Assembly (NCBI GenBank): GCA_947572405.1 | Contig: CANPBV010000035.1 | Span: forward strand, 1-13,604 | DNA: 13,604 nt | Direction of reading: 5' to 3' | Source of the DNA: an uncultured Mycoplasmatota bacterium | GTDB taxonomy: Bacteria; Bacillota_I; Bacilli_A; RF39; UBA660 | Shown here: in pieces, positions 1-5,571 of the stretch | Layout of the letters: the number at the start of each line of letters is the position of its first letter | Numbering within the stretch: the first letter of the stretch is position 1 | Notes under the pieces: generated by a model | What the model was told of the DNA's origin: nothing | Seen by the model: the letters and a program-made list of their open reading frames with translations, nothing else | The model's database searches: none | Position numbers and translations under genes: made by a program

Positions 1-4
1 GAAA

Positions 5-937
5 ATGAAAAATGAAATTATATTATTTGAAAATCAAAATGTAAAATTAGAAGTAAATATGCAAGATGAAACAGTATGGCTTACACAAGCCCAAATGAGT
101 GAATTATTTGGAAAAGAGAGAACAGTAATTACGAAACATATTAATAATATATTTAAAGAGGGAGAACTAGATGAAAAGAGTAATGTGCAAAAAATGCACA
201 TTGCCAATTCTGATAAACCTGTAACTTTTTATAATCTAGATGTGATTATTAGTGTTGGTTATCGAGTAAAATCTAAAAATGGTATTGCTTTTAGAAAATG
301 GGCAAATTAAATATTAAAAGATCATTTGGTGAAAGGTTACACAGCAAATCAAAAAAGATTAGAATATTTGGAACAAACAGTAAAGCTGATTGATATTGCT
401 AACCGTATGGACGAAAGACTCGAAGAAAGTGATGCAAAAAGTGTTTTAAAAGTAATCGGTGAATATTCAAAAGCTTTGGATTTATTAGACGATTATGACC
501 ATAAAACAGTAAAAAGTATAAAAGGGCAAACAAGCGATTTACAAATTCAATATGAAGACTGTATTTCTGTCATCAATCAATTGCGTTTTTTCCAAAATAG
601 TGATTTATTTGCGTTAGAACGAGATAAAGGACTAAAAGCAATTATTGGAAACATTTATCAAACTTATGATGGCAAAGATGTCTATTTATCCATAGAAGAA
701 AAAGCAGCGAATTTTCTTTATATGGTTGTAAAAAACCACGTTTTTATCGATGGTAATAAACGAATAGCAGCAACGCTTTTTATCTATTTTCTCCAGTTTT
801 ATGGCGTTTTATATAGAAACGAAAAACCAGTCATTGACAACAATACTTTAACAGCACTTACTTTATTAATCGCAGAATCAAATCCGAAAGAAAAAGATAT
901 TTTAATTCGACTTATTATGAATTTTTTAAAATCATAA
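5..937 (+). pseudogene. RhuM-Fic family gene interrupted by one in-frame stop
   Basis: Codons 1-101 (5-310) encode the N-terminal RhuM part, with the family segments VWLTQAQMSELFG, ISVGYRVKSKNG and FRKWAN. A TAA at 308-310 ends this reading, but the same frame continues straight on as ILKDHLVKGYTANQKRLE, which is the normal continuation in RhuM proteins (W-A-T-Q-V-L-x-x-H/Y-L-V-K-G-Y is the pattern I know). Codons 245-253 then carry a complete Fic motif, HVFIDGNKR. Total length would be about 310 codons, normal for a RhuM-Fic protein. No frameshift is needed to join the halves, so a single base change (for example CAA to TAA at 308) explains the break. Fic enzymes usually transfer AMP to target proteins, and RhuM-type proteins are often found in mobile or accessory regions. 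The start at 5 fits the family, but its ribosome binding site lies outside the window. Suppression or a sequencing error cannot be excluded. Confidence 0.8.
326..937 (+). CDS. Fic-domain fragment, C-terminal part of the broken RhuM-Fic gene
   Basis: This is the open stretch downstream of the TAA at 308-310, readable from TTG at 326 for 203 codons. It keeps the whole Fic core with H245, D249, N251 and R253 in full-gene numbering (HVFIDGNKR at 737-763), so the catalytic motif itself is undamaged. There is no good ribosome binding site before the TTG (the upstream bases are AT-rich with only AAAAGAT), so independent translation is doubtful. I see no obvious (S/T)xxxE(G/N) inhibitory helix. Treat it as the second half of the pseudogene at 5-937 unless expression is shown. 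Confidence 0.45.
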   Translation: MVKGYTANQKRLEYLEQTVKLIDIANRMDERLEESDAKSVLKVIGEYSKALDLLDDYDHKTVKSIKGQTSDLQIQYEDCISVINQLRFFQNSDLFALERDKGLKAIIGNIYQTYDGKDVYLSIEEKAANFLYMVVKNHVFIDGNKRIAATLFIYFLQFYGVLYRNEKPVIDNNTLTALTLLIAESNPKEKDILIRLIMNFLKS

Positions 938-959
938 TGAAGCCAAAAAACAAACAGCT

Positions 960-987
960 TTGAGGAATTTATAATGTGTGTTATAAT
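960..987 (+). promoter_or_regulatory. Sigma-A promoter with extended -10, before the Nudix stump and pncC
   Basis: The -35 is TTGAGG (960-965), followed by a 16-base spacer and TATAAT (982-987), with TGT directly before it forming an extended -10. It lies just upstream of the truncated Nudix reading frame and is the only clear promoter before pncC at 1198. Confidence 0.7.
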
Positions 988-996
988 AGAAGTGTG

Positions 997-1137
997 ATGT
1001 ATATAAACATAGATTTTGAAAAAGAAGATTATAAATTTAATGCTAGAACTTCTTCTATTATTTATAATAATGATAGAACAGAAGTATTGTTGTTTAAAGT
1101 AGAAGATGGGAGAAACTATTTTTTGTTTCCAGAATAA
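997..1137 (+). pseudogene. N-terminal stump of a Nudix hydrolase
   Basis: The 46-codon frame from ATG 997 reads as the first beta-hairpin of a small Nudix protein: FNARTSSIIYNNDRTEVLLF then KVEDGRNYFLFPE. In intact relatives this is followed at once by a Pro-Gly-Gly and the Nudix box. Here the frame stops (TAA 1135-1137) exactly where GG should follow, and the bases after it are AT-rich with no Nudix box in any frame before pncC. It therefore looks like a deletion remnant. The promoter at 960-987 probably belonged to this gene. A translated leader-like peptide is possible but there is no strong ribosome binding site. Confidence 0.55.
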
Positions 1138-1197
1138 ATCATTTAATAGAAAAAGAAAAAATTTAAGAAATTAATAAACAGCGAAAGGGAAAAAATT

Positions 1198-1701
1198 ATG
1201 ATAGAAAAAGCAGAAAGAGTAGTAAATTTATTAATAGAAAGAAAAGAACAAATTGCAACCATGGAGTCTTGTACAGGTGGAGGACTAGCGAATATGATTA
1301 CAAATATCCCAGGAGCTAGTGAAGTGTTACTCTATAGTGCAGTAACTTACTCAAATGAATATAAAATTAAAATGGGAGTTTTAAAAGAAACTATTGATAA
1401 ATATACTGTTTATAGCAGGGAAACGGCTACCGAAATGGCAAAAGCGATTTCTACTTTTGCGCATTCTGATTATGGAGTGGGGATTACGGGAAAGTTAAAA
1501 AGAAGTGATCCCAATAATATTACTAAAAATGATGATTTGGTTTATTTTACAATCTATGATAAAAACAATGACATCTGTTATAAGGATTCTTTATATGTGA
1601 CAAAAGAAAATCGTTTTGAAAACAAAGATATGGTAATAGAAAAGGTATTAGAGACTTTAACACAAATAATAGAGAACAAAAATCAGAAAACGAATTCTTG
1701 A
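1198..1701 (+). CDS. pncC: Stand-alone CinA C-terminal domain protein (NMN deamidase family)
   Basis: The family hydrolyses nicotinamide mononucleotide to nicotinate mononucleotide, a pyridine-nucleotide recycling step in the cytosol. The 167-residue protein is only the CinA C-terminal domain, with no N-terminal MoaB-like part, as in PncC/YgaD. Visible motifs are ESCTGGGLA (residues 23-31, active-site Ser24), YSNEYKIKMGV (51-61), YSRETATEMA (72-81) and GITGKLKRSDPNN (95-107). The last loop differs from the classical GITGIAGPGG form and belongs to a variant subgroup, so exact substrate use is less certain. The start is set by AAAGGGA at 1184-1190, 7 bases before ATG. The gene is probably transcribed from the promoter at 960. 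It is followed by a Nudix/NrtR-like gene, which fits an NAD-related theme. Confidence 0.8.
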   Translation: MIEKAERVVNLLIERKEQIATMESCTGGGLANMITNIPGASEVLLYSAVTYSNEYKIKMGVLKETIDKYTVYSRETATEMAKAISTFAHSDYGVGITGKLKRSDPNNITKNDDLVYFTIYDKNNDICYKDSLYVTKENRFENKDMVIEKVLETLTQIIENKNQKTNS

Positions 1702-1726
1702 TGTTTTTTTCTTCAAATGATATAAT
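1698..1726 (+). promoter_or_regulatory. Sigma-A promoter of the Nudix-lipoprotein operon
   Basis: TTGATG (1698-1703), a 17-base spacer and TATAAT (1721-1726), with TGA before it as an extended -10. The -35 overlaps the pncC stop codon (1699-1701), so the two transcription units abut. Confidence 0.75.
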
Positions 1727-1750
1727 CAAAATATAAAGAAGAGGGATTAT

Positions 1751-2572
1751 ATGAAGAAAGAATATAAAAGCGAGAAAGAATTTTTAGCAGACTATGACTC
1801 TAACAAATTTGAAAAATTATCAATTACTGCCGATATTTTATTATTTAGTGTTTCAGATGGAGCAAAAGAAAATTATCGAAAACTAAATGAAAAATATTTT
1901 AGTATTTTACTTATAAAAAGAGATACTTATCCATTTAAAGACAAATGGTGTTTGCCAGGCGGATTTGTAGGAATGAAAGAAACAATTGATGAGGCTGCCA
2001 TTAGAGTATTGGCATCAGAAACCAATTTGCACAATATTTATATGGAGCAACTCTATACGTTTGGGGATGTAAATAGGGATCCAAGAATGAGAGTCATTAG
2101 CACCTCTTACATGGCCTTGGTTGACAAAAATAAATTGTTAGATACTTTAGCTCCTAATGCCTCCTGGTTTAACGTTATGGTTTTAGAGGATGAAAGAGAA
2201 ATGCATGTAACATTAGATAATGGAAATGAAGTAATCAAATTTGTTGCAAAAAAGACATTAATATCTAAGACAACAGAACGTTACGCTTATGAAATTATCA
2301 GTAATGATAAACTTGCTTTTGATCATGCCCATACGATTGCAGTAGGAATTACAAGATTAAAAAATAAAGTCAATTCTAGTGATATTGTCTTTCACATGAT
2401 GCCAGAATATTTTACTTTAGGGGAATTACAGCAAGTATATGAAGTCATCTTGAATAAAAAATTACTGGATCCAGCATTTAGGAGAATGATTGCCAAAAAG
2501 ATCGAGAAAACTGCAAAAATGAAAACAGGGGAGGGACATCGCCCTTCCGTTTTGTTTCGTTATAAAAAGTAA
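1751..2572 (+). CDS. NrtR-like protein: Nudix domain plus winged helix
   Basis: Residues 20-170 form a Nudix fold, with WCLPGGFV at 66-73 and the Nudix box from Gly71 to Leu93. Residues 215-250, with FTLGELQQVYEVILNKKLL then FRRMI, match the C-terminal winged helix of NrtR-type regulators. The Nudix box is degraded. G-x5-E and the Arg (85) are present, but the catalytic R-E-U-x-E-E core reads R-V-L-A-S-E, so two of its three glutamates are replaced. That suggests a ligand-sensing (ADP-ribose or NAD-derived) DNA-binding regulator of NAD metabolism more than an active pyrophosphatase; an enzyme with a residual activity remains possible. The start at 1751 follows GAGGG at 1741-1745. Its neighbour upstream is pncC, and two lipoproteins follow closely in the same operon. 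Confidence 0.75.
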   Translation: MKKEYKSEKEFLADYDSNKFEKLSITADILLFSVSDGAKENYRKLNEKYFSILLIKRDTYPFKDKWCLPGGFVGMKETIDEAAIRVLASETNLHNIYMEQLYTFGDVNRDPRMRVISTSYMALVDKNKLLDTLAPNASWFNVMVLEDEREMHVTLDNGNEVIKFVAKKTLISKTTERYAYEIISNDKLAFDHAHTIAVGITRLKNKVNSSDIVFHMMPEYFTLGELQQVYEVILNKKLLDPAFRRMIAKKIEKTAKMKTGEGHRPSVLFRYKK

Positions 2573-2584
2573 GGAGAGAAAAAC

Positions 2585-2635
2585 GTGAAGAAAATATTAT
2601 ATATTAGTTTGTTAATTTTATTATTAACAGGTTGT
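2585..2635 (+). repeat. Signal-peptide direct repeat, copy 1
   Basis: The first 17 codons of this lipoprotein and of the next (2987-3037) are identical at 46 of 51 bases. Only the start codon (GTG or ATG), silent changes in three codons and one Ser-to-Asn change differ. This marks a tandem duplication or gene conversion. Confidence 0.75.
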
Positions 2636-2977
2636 GGTAGTAAGGAAAAAGAAAAAAATAAGCCAGAAAAATTGGAGCAAGAGCAAGTAGAAAAAATAAT
2701 AGATGACGTATATTTGGTGATGAGTAGTATTATGGTGGAATATCAGATTTCTGGGTCTGATTCTGAACCAATTGAACTCCCATTTACGGTTACTTGTAAC
2801 GAAAAAGAGGGGTGTACATATGGTGCAGGGAAAAAAATGGATTTAGAAGTTACACCAAAATCAGGGACTTTTGTATTAAAAGACGAAACACTGATTTTCG
2901 AATCAACATCAGACATTAAAATGGGGGATTATTCTTGCTCTATTCATGACAAGAATATTGTTACATGTAAAAAGTAG
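2585..2977 (+). CDS. Lipoprotein with a four-cysteine C-terminal domain
   Basis: No known family is recognised. The protein is 130 residues with a lipoprotein signal peptide ending in lipobox L14-T-G-C17, so it should be lipidated by Lgt, cleaved by LspA and anchored outside the membrane. A charged Lys/Glu linker (18-40) is followed by a domain with four cysteines, C71-x5-C77 and C118-x9-C128, in LPFTVTC and YSCSI...VTC contexts; these probably form two disulfides. The same domain is the C-terminal part of the next gene. The start is a GTG with AAGGAG at 2571-2576, 8 bases away and overlapping the Nudix stop codon. The short gaps on either side (12 and 9 bases) indicate one operon with the upstream Nudix gene. 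Confidence 0.8.
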   Translation: MKKILYISLLILLLTGCGSKEKEKNKPEKLEQEQVEKIIDDVYLVMSSIMVEYQISGSDSEPIELPFTVTCNEKEGCTYGAGKKMDLEVTPKSGTFVLKDETLIFESTSDIKMGDYSCSIHDKNIVTCKK

Positions 2978-2986
2978 AGGTAAAAA

Positions 2987-3037
2987 ATGAAAAAGATATT
3001 ATATATTAATTTGTTAATTTTATTATTAACAGGATGT
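2987..3037 (+). repeat. Signal-peptide direct repeat, copy 2
   Basis: Second copy of the repeat described at 2585-2635 (46 of 51 bases identical). The copies diverge immediately after the lipobox cysteine, where the rhodanese domain begins in this gene. Confidence 0.75.
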
Positions 3038-3634
3038 GGAAACAAATCCTATCAAACAATTAGTGCCACAGAGGCAAAAAATATGATGCGTGAAAATACA
3101 ATTATTTTAGACGTCAGAACAAAAGAAGAATATGAAATTGGTCATATCAAAAATGCAATTAATATTCCATTAGATAAAATTGATGATACTGTTATAGAAC
3201 AATTAAAAGATAAAAAACAAACTATTTTAGTATATTGCCAAAGTGGAAATAGAAGCAAGCAAGCTTCGCAAAAATTAGTAGATTTAGGTTATACAAAGGT
3301 TTATAATTTTGGAGGGATAAACAATTGGCAAGATGAAACAGTAAGTCCACGCAAAGATAATACAGAATTACTTTTAAAGCAAGTGGTAGATAATATTAAA
3401 ATGACATATTTAGAGGAAATGATGGATCACAATATTACGCTTCCATTTGAAGTAGTCTGCGATGGAAAAACCTGTACCTATGGTGATAGCAAAAATCTTT
3501 CTTTATCAGGAAATCTGATTCCAGAAGGAACCTTTGTTTTAGGGAGTGAAAGTATAATAGAAGCAACTGCCGAAATTTTTTTCAATGGGTATAGTTGTTC
3601 TATTGATGATAACGAAAAAGTAACTTGTAACTAA
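2987..3634 (+). CDS. Lipoprotein: rhodanese domain plus four-cysteine domain
   Basis: The signal peptide ends in lipobox L-T-G-C17. Residues 23-118 are a complete rhodanese domain: LDVRTKEEYEIGHIKNAINI (41-60) and active-site loop C84-Q-S-G-N-R-S90, with catalytic Cys84, followed by NFGGINNW. Such domains carry sulfur as a persulfide on the cysteine; extracytoplasmic single-domain versions are common but their donors are mostly unknown. Residues 125-215 match the C-terminal domain of the upstream lipoprotein, including LPFEVVC, CTYG, GTFVL, YSCSI and VTC, with Cys158, 163, 204 and 214. The pair therefore arose by duplication, with the rhodanese domain gained or lost between signal peptide and tail. 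It ends the operon at an intrinsic terminator that overlaps its stop codon. Confidence 0.85.
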   Translation: MKKILYINLLILLLTGCGNKSYQTISATEAKNMMRENTIILDVRTKEEYEIGHIKNAINIPLDKIDDTVIEQLKDKKQTILVYCQSGNRSKQASQKLVDLGYTKVYNFGGINNWQDETVSPRKDNTELLLKQVVDNIKMTYLEEMMDHNITLPFEVVCDGKTCTYGDSKNLSLSGNLIPEGTFVLGSESIIEATAEIFFNGYSCSIDDNEKVTCN

Positions 3635-3655
3635 GGACTAACTCTAGTCTTTTTT
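3633..3655 (+). terminator. Intrinsic terminator after the rhodanese lipoprotein
   Basis: Stem GACTA/TAGTC (3636-3640 with 3645-3649), extendable by G-U and A-U pairs to 3633-3652, with loop ACTC. The T run is 3650-3655. It begins inside the TAA stop codon (3632-3634). Confidence 0.7.
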
Positions 3656-3664
3656 CTTTCTTTT

Positions 3665-3673
3665 TGATATAAT
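3665..3673 (+). promoter_or_regulatory. Extended -10 promoter of lspA
   Basis: TGATATAAT sits 10 bases after the terminator T run and 15 bases before the lspA start codon. There is no convincing -35 hexamer, since that region is the terminator itself, so activity would rest on the extended -10. The leader would be very short, with AAGGTGA as the ribosome binding site. Confidence 0.55.
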
Positions 3674-3688
3674 AAAAAAGGTGATTTT

Positions 3689-4153
3689 ATGAAAAAATTG
3701 ATTGTATATATTTCTGCTATTTGCTTTATCATAGATCAATTATCAAAAGCCTTATTGGACCACTTTTTAGAGTTAAATCAAAGCATTGATATAATACCTT
3801 CTTTTTTCAGGATAACATATGTTAGAAATGATGGGGCAGCCTGGAGTTTATTTTCTGGAAATCAAATATTTCTGATCATAATGTCTTTTTTTGCTCTTTA
3901 TATGATTTACACTTATTTTATAAAAAATAAGGTATTAAATAAATTAGAACTATGGAGTTATGGACTCCTTTTGGGAGGAATATTTGGAAATTTGATTGAC
4001 AGATTGATAAGAGGATATGTCACGGATTTTTTCGACTTTACAATTTTTAATTATCATTTTCCAGTCTTTAACATTGCTGATATTTGTATTGTAATTGGAG
4101 TATTTCTAACGATTATTAGCTTATGGAAGGGAGATAAAAATGGAAACAATTGA
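3689..4153 (+). CDS. lspA: Lipoprotein signal peptidase II
   Basis: A membrane aspartyl peptidase that removes signal peptides from lipidated prolipoproteins. The 154-residue length is normal for the family, and four hydrophobic segments are visible (about 3-20, 57-77, 88-106, 127-146). Conserved motifs are D16-Q-L-S-K, ITYVRNDGAAWSLF (42-55), GNLIDR (100-105) and FNIAD (127-131); the catalytic pair is Asp104 and Asp131. The start at 3689 is supported by AAGGTGA at 3678-3684. It overlaps the next gene by 14 bases, as lspA and ylyB are neighbours in Bacillus. The two genes directly upstream encode its predicted substrates (lipobox LTGC). Confidence 0.97.
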   Translation: MKKLIVYISAICFIIDQLSKALLDHFLELNQSIDIIPSFFRITYVRNDGAAWSLFSGNQIFLIIMSFFALYMIYTYFIKNKVLNKLELWSYGLLLGGIFGNLIDRLIRGYVTDFFDFTIFNYHFPVFNIADICIVIGVFLTIISLWKGDKNGNN

Positions 4154-5033
4154 AGTAATAGAAAACGTCAAGAGAATTGATAGCTATTTGATGGAACAAT
4201 TAAACTTTAGTAGGAGTAAAATTCAAAAAATGATTGAGGAAGAATACATTTTATTAAATGGAAAAAGGACAAAAAATAGTGCTAGTATTAAAATAGGGGA
4301 TATCATTACAATAAAAGAATTTCAAGAGGAGGGAATGAATGCTGAACCTGAAAATATTCCTTTGAATATTGTATATGAAGACTCTGATATTATTGTCGTC
4401 AATAAAGAAAATGGAATGGTTGTACATCCTGCTATTGGAAATACACATGGGACATTAGTAAATGCACTTTTATATCATTCAAAAAACTTAAGTAATATTA
4501 ATGGAGAATTTCGTCCTGGAATCGTACATAGAATCGATGCTTTTACAACTGGTTTATTAGTAGTTGCAAAAAATAACCATGCTCATGAGATTTTAGCAAA
4601 ACAACTAGAGGAAAAAAGTACACATAGAAAATACATTGCTTTGGTTTGGGGAGTTATTTCGCATGATACAGGAACAATTGATGCGCCAATTGGAAGAGAT
4701 TCCTCGGATCGAAAAAAGATGGCAGTAGTAGCAGGTGGGAAATCCTCTATTACACATTTTAAGGTGTTAGAAAGATATAGCAAAGCCACATTAATAGAAT
4801 TAGAGTTAGAGACTGGAAGGACCCATCAAATCCGTGTTCATATGAATTATATAGGACATCCAGTGGTAAATGATCCTGTTTACGGAAAACGGGCAAAAAT
4901 AGATGAATCAGGACAGTGTTTGCATGCAAAAGAACTAGGATTTCTTCATCCTAGAACTTTAAAATATATGGAATTTGATAGTGAATTGCCAGAGAGTTTC
5001 TTAAACATTGTAAAAGAGTTTAAAGATTCATAA
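4140..5033 (+). CDS. rluD: RluD/YlyB-type 23S rRNA pseudouridine synthase
   Basis: Converts specific uridines of 23S rRNA to pseudouridine. Residues 12-60 are an S4 RNA-binding domain (RIDSYLMEQLNFSRSKIQKM) and about 75-290 are the RluA-family catalytic domain. The active-site motif is HRIDAFTTGLLVVAK (130-144) with catalytic Asp133; GRTHQIRVHMNYIGHP (226-241) and the LHA segment near 261 also fit. The usual HRLDKDTSG is changed to HRIDAFTTG, with K-to-A and D-to-F just after the catalytic Asp, which is unusual, though the aspartate itself and the TG that follows are kept. The 297-residue length is typical. The start overlaps lspA by 14 bases and has AAGGGAG at 4127-4133, pointing to translational coupling. 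The end overlaps convergent tspO by 14 bases. Which uridine is modified cannot be told from sequence. Confidence 0.92.
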   Translation: METIEVIENVKRIDSYLMEQLNFSRSKIQKMIEEEYILLNGKRTKNSASIKIGDIITIKEFQEEGMNAEPENIPLNIVYEDSDIIVVNKENGMVVHPAIGNTHGTLVNALLYHSKNLSNINGEFRPGIVHRIDAFTTGLLVVAKNNHAHEILAKQLEEKSTHRKYIALVWGVISHDTGTIDAPIGRDSSDRKKMAVVAGGKSSITHFKVLERYSKATLIELELETGRTHQIRVHMNYIGHPVVNDPVYGKRAKIDESGQCLHAKELGFLHPRTLKYMEFDSELPESFLNIVKEFKDS

Positions 5034-5469
5034 AATAAATAGTAATACTTAAAATCATGGCAAACATGTTCCAAAATAGATAGGGAAGTAACAGTTTTGA
5101 ACTTGTTTTATTTAAACTTTTGCTTTCATAATATAAGAATAGGGTGCTTAGGAAAAGTGCTACAGTATCTACAAAACTAAAAAATAAAGAATGAAATTTG
5201 AAGAAAAGCAGAGGATATAATTGATTGAATAAATAATTAACAAATAAAATATGGCTATATTCTTTTTCCTTTGTTCCATATTCTGTAAAAATGAGATAGC
5301 TACTACAAGCAATTAAAACATATAAGATAGGCCAAACAACCGTAAAAATGACAGGAGCAGGAGCAAAATTTGGAAGATTGATTTCTGCATAAAAAGAAGT
5401 ATCCATAGCAAACAATCCACCTATGAACCAGGGAAGTAACAAACCAATAAAAAGAACTATTTTTTTCAT
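5020..5469 (-). CDS. tspO: TspO/MBR family membrane protein
   Basis: A small membrane protein of the tryptophan-rich sensory protein family, which binds tetrapyrroles such as protoporphyrin IX in studied members. It has 149 residues and five hydrophobic segments (about 3-22, 38-61, 72-90, 96-115, 125-147). Family motifs are LPNFAPAPVIFTVVWPILYV (32-51, matching the P-x-W/F-x-P-P-x-x-V/I-F-x-x-V-W-x-x-L-Y signature) and the N-x-L-x-P-L-L-F-F segment at 82-90. The second Pro of the usual PP is Ala here, and overall tryptophan content is low (3 residues). GGAGGG lies 4 bases before ATG. The gene points against rluD and its stop lies inside the rluD end. No clear promoter was found; the upstream region is shared with the divergent rhomboid gene. 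Confidence 0.85.
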   Translation of the reverse strand: MKKIVLFIGLLLPWFIGGLFAMDTSFYAEINLPNFAPAPVIFTVVWPILYVLIACSSYLIFTEYGTKEKEYSHILFVNYLFNQLYPLLFFKFHSLFFSFVDTVALFLSTLFLYYESKSLNKTSSKLLLPYLFWNMFAMILSITIYFMNL

Positions 5470-5518
5470 AATCCCTCCTATTATCTATCTTATGAGGGAA
5501 AAAACAAAATATACAATT

Positions 5519-5547
5519 TTGACCAAACATACCGTTTTTGGTATAAT
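5519..5547 (+). promoter_or_regulatory. Sigma-A promoter of the rhomboid-queH operon, with overlapping inverted repeats
   Basis: TTGACC (5519-5524), a 17-base spacer and TATAAT (5542-5547), with TGG giving an extended -10. The spacer is spanned by an inverted repeat ACCAAA (5522-5527) / TTTGGT (5537-5542) and by a second one, AAACAT (5525-5530) / ATGTTT (5546-5551). A repressor bound there would block the promoter. Confidence 0.75.
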
Positions 5548-5571
5548 GTTTAACGACTGGAGGAATCCACA

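Noticed and set aside
5480..5485. GATAAT (minus strand) as a -10 for tspO
   Set aside because: Transcription would start at or after the ribosome binding site (5473-5478), leaving no usable leader.
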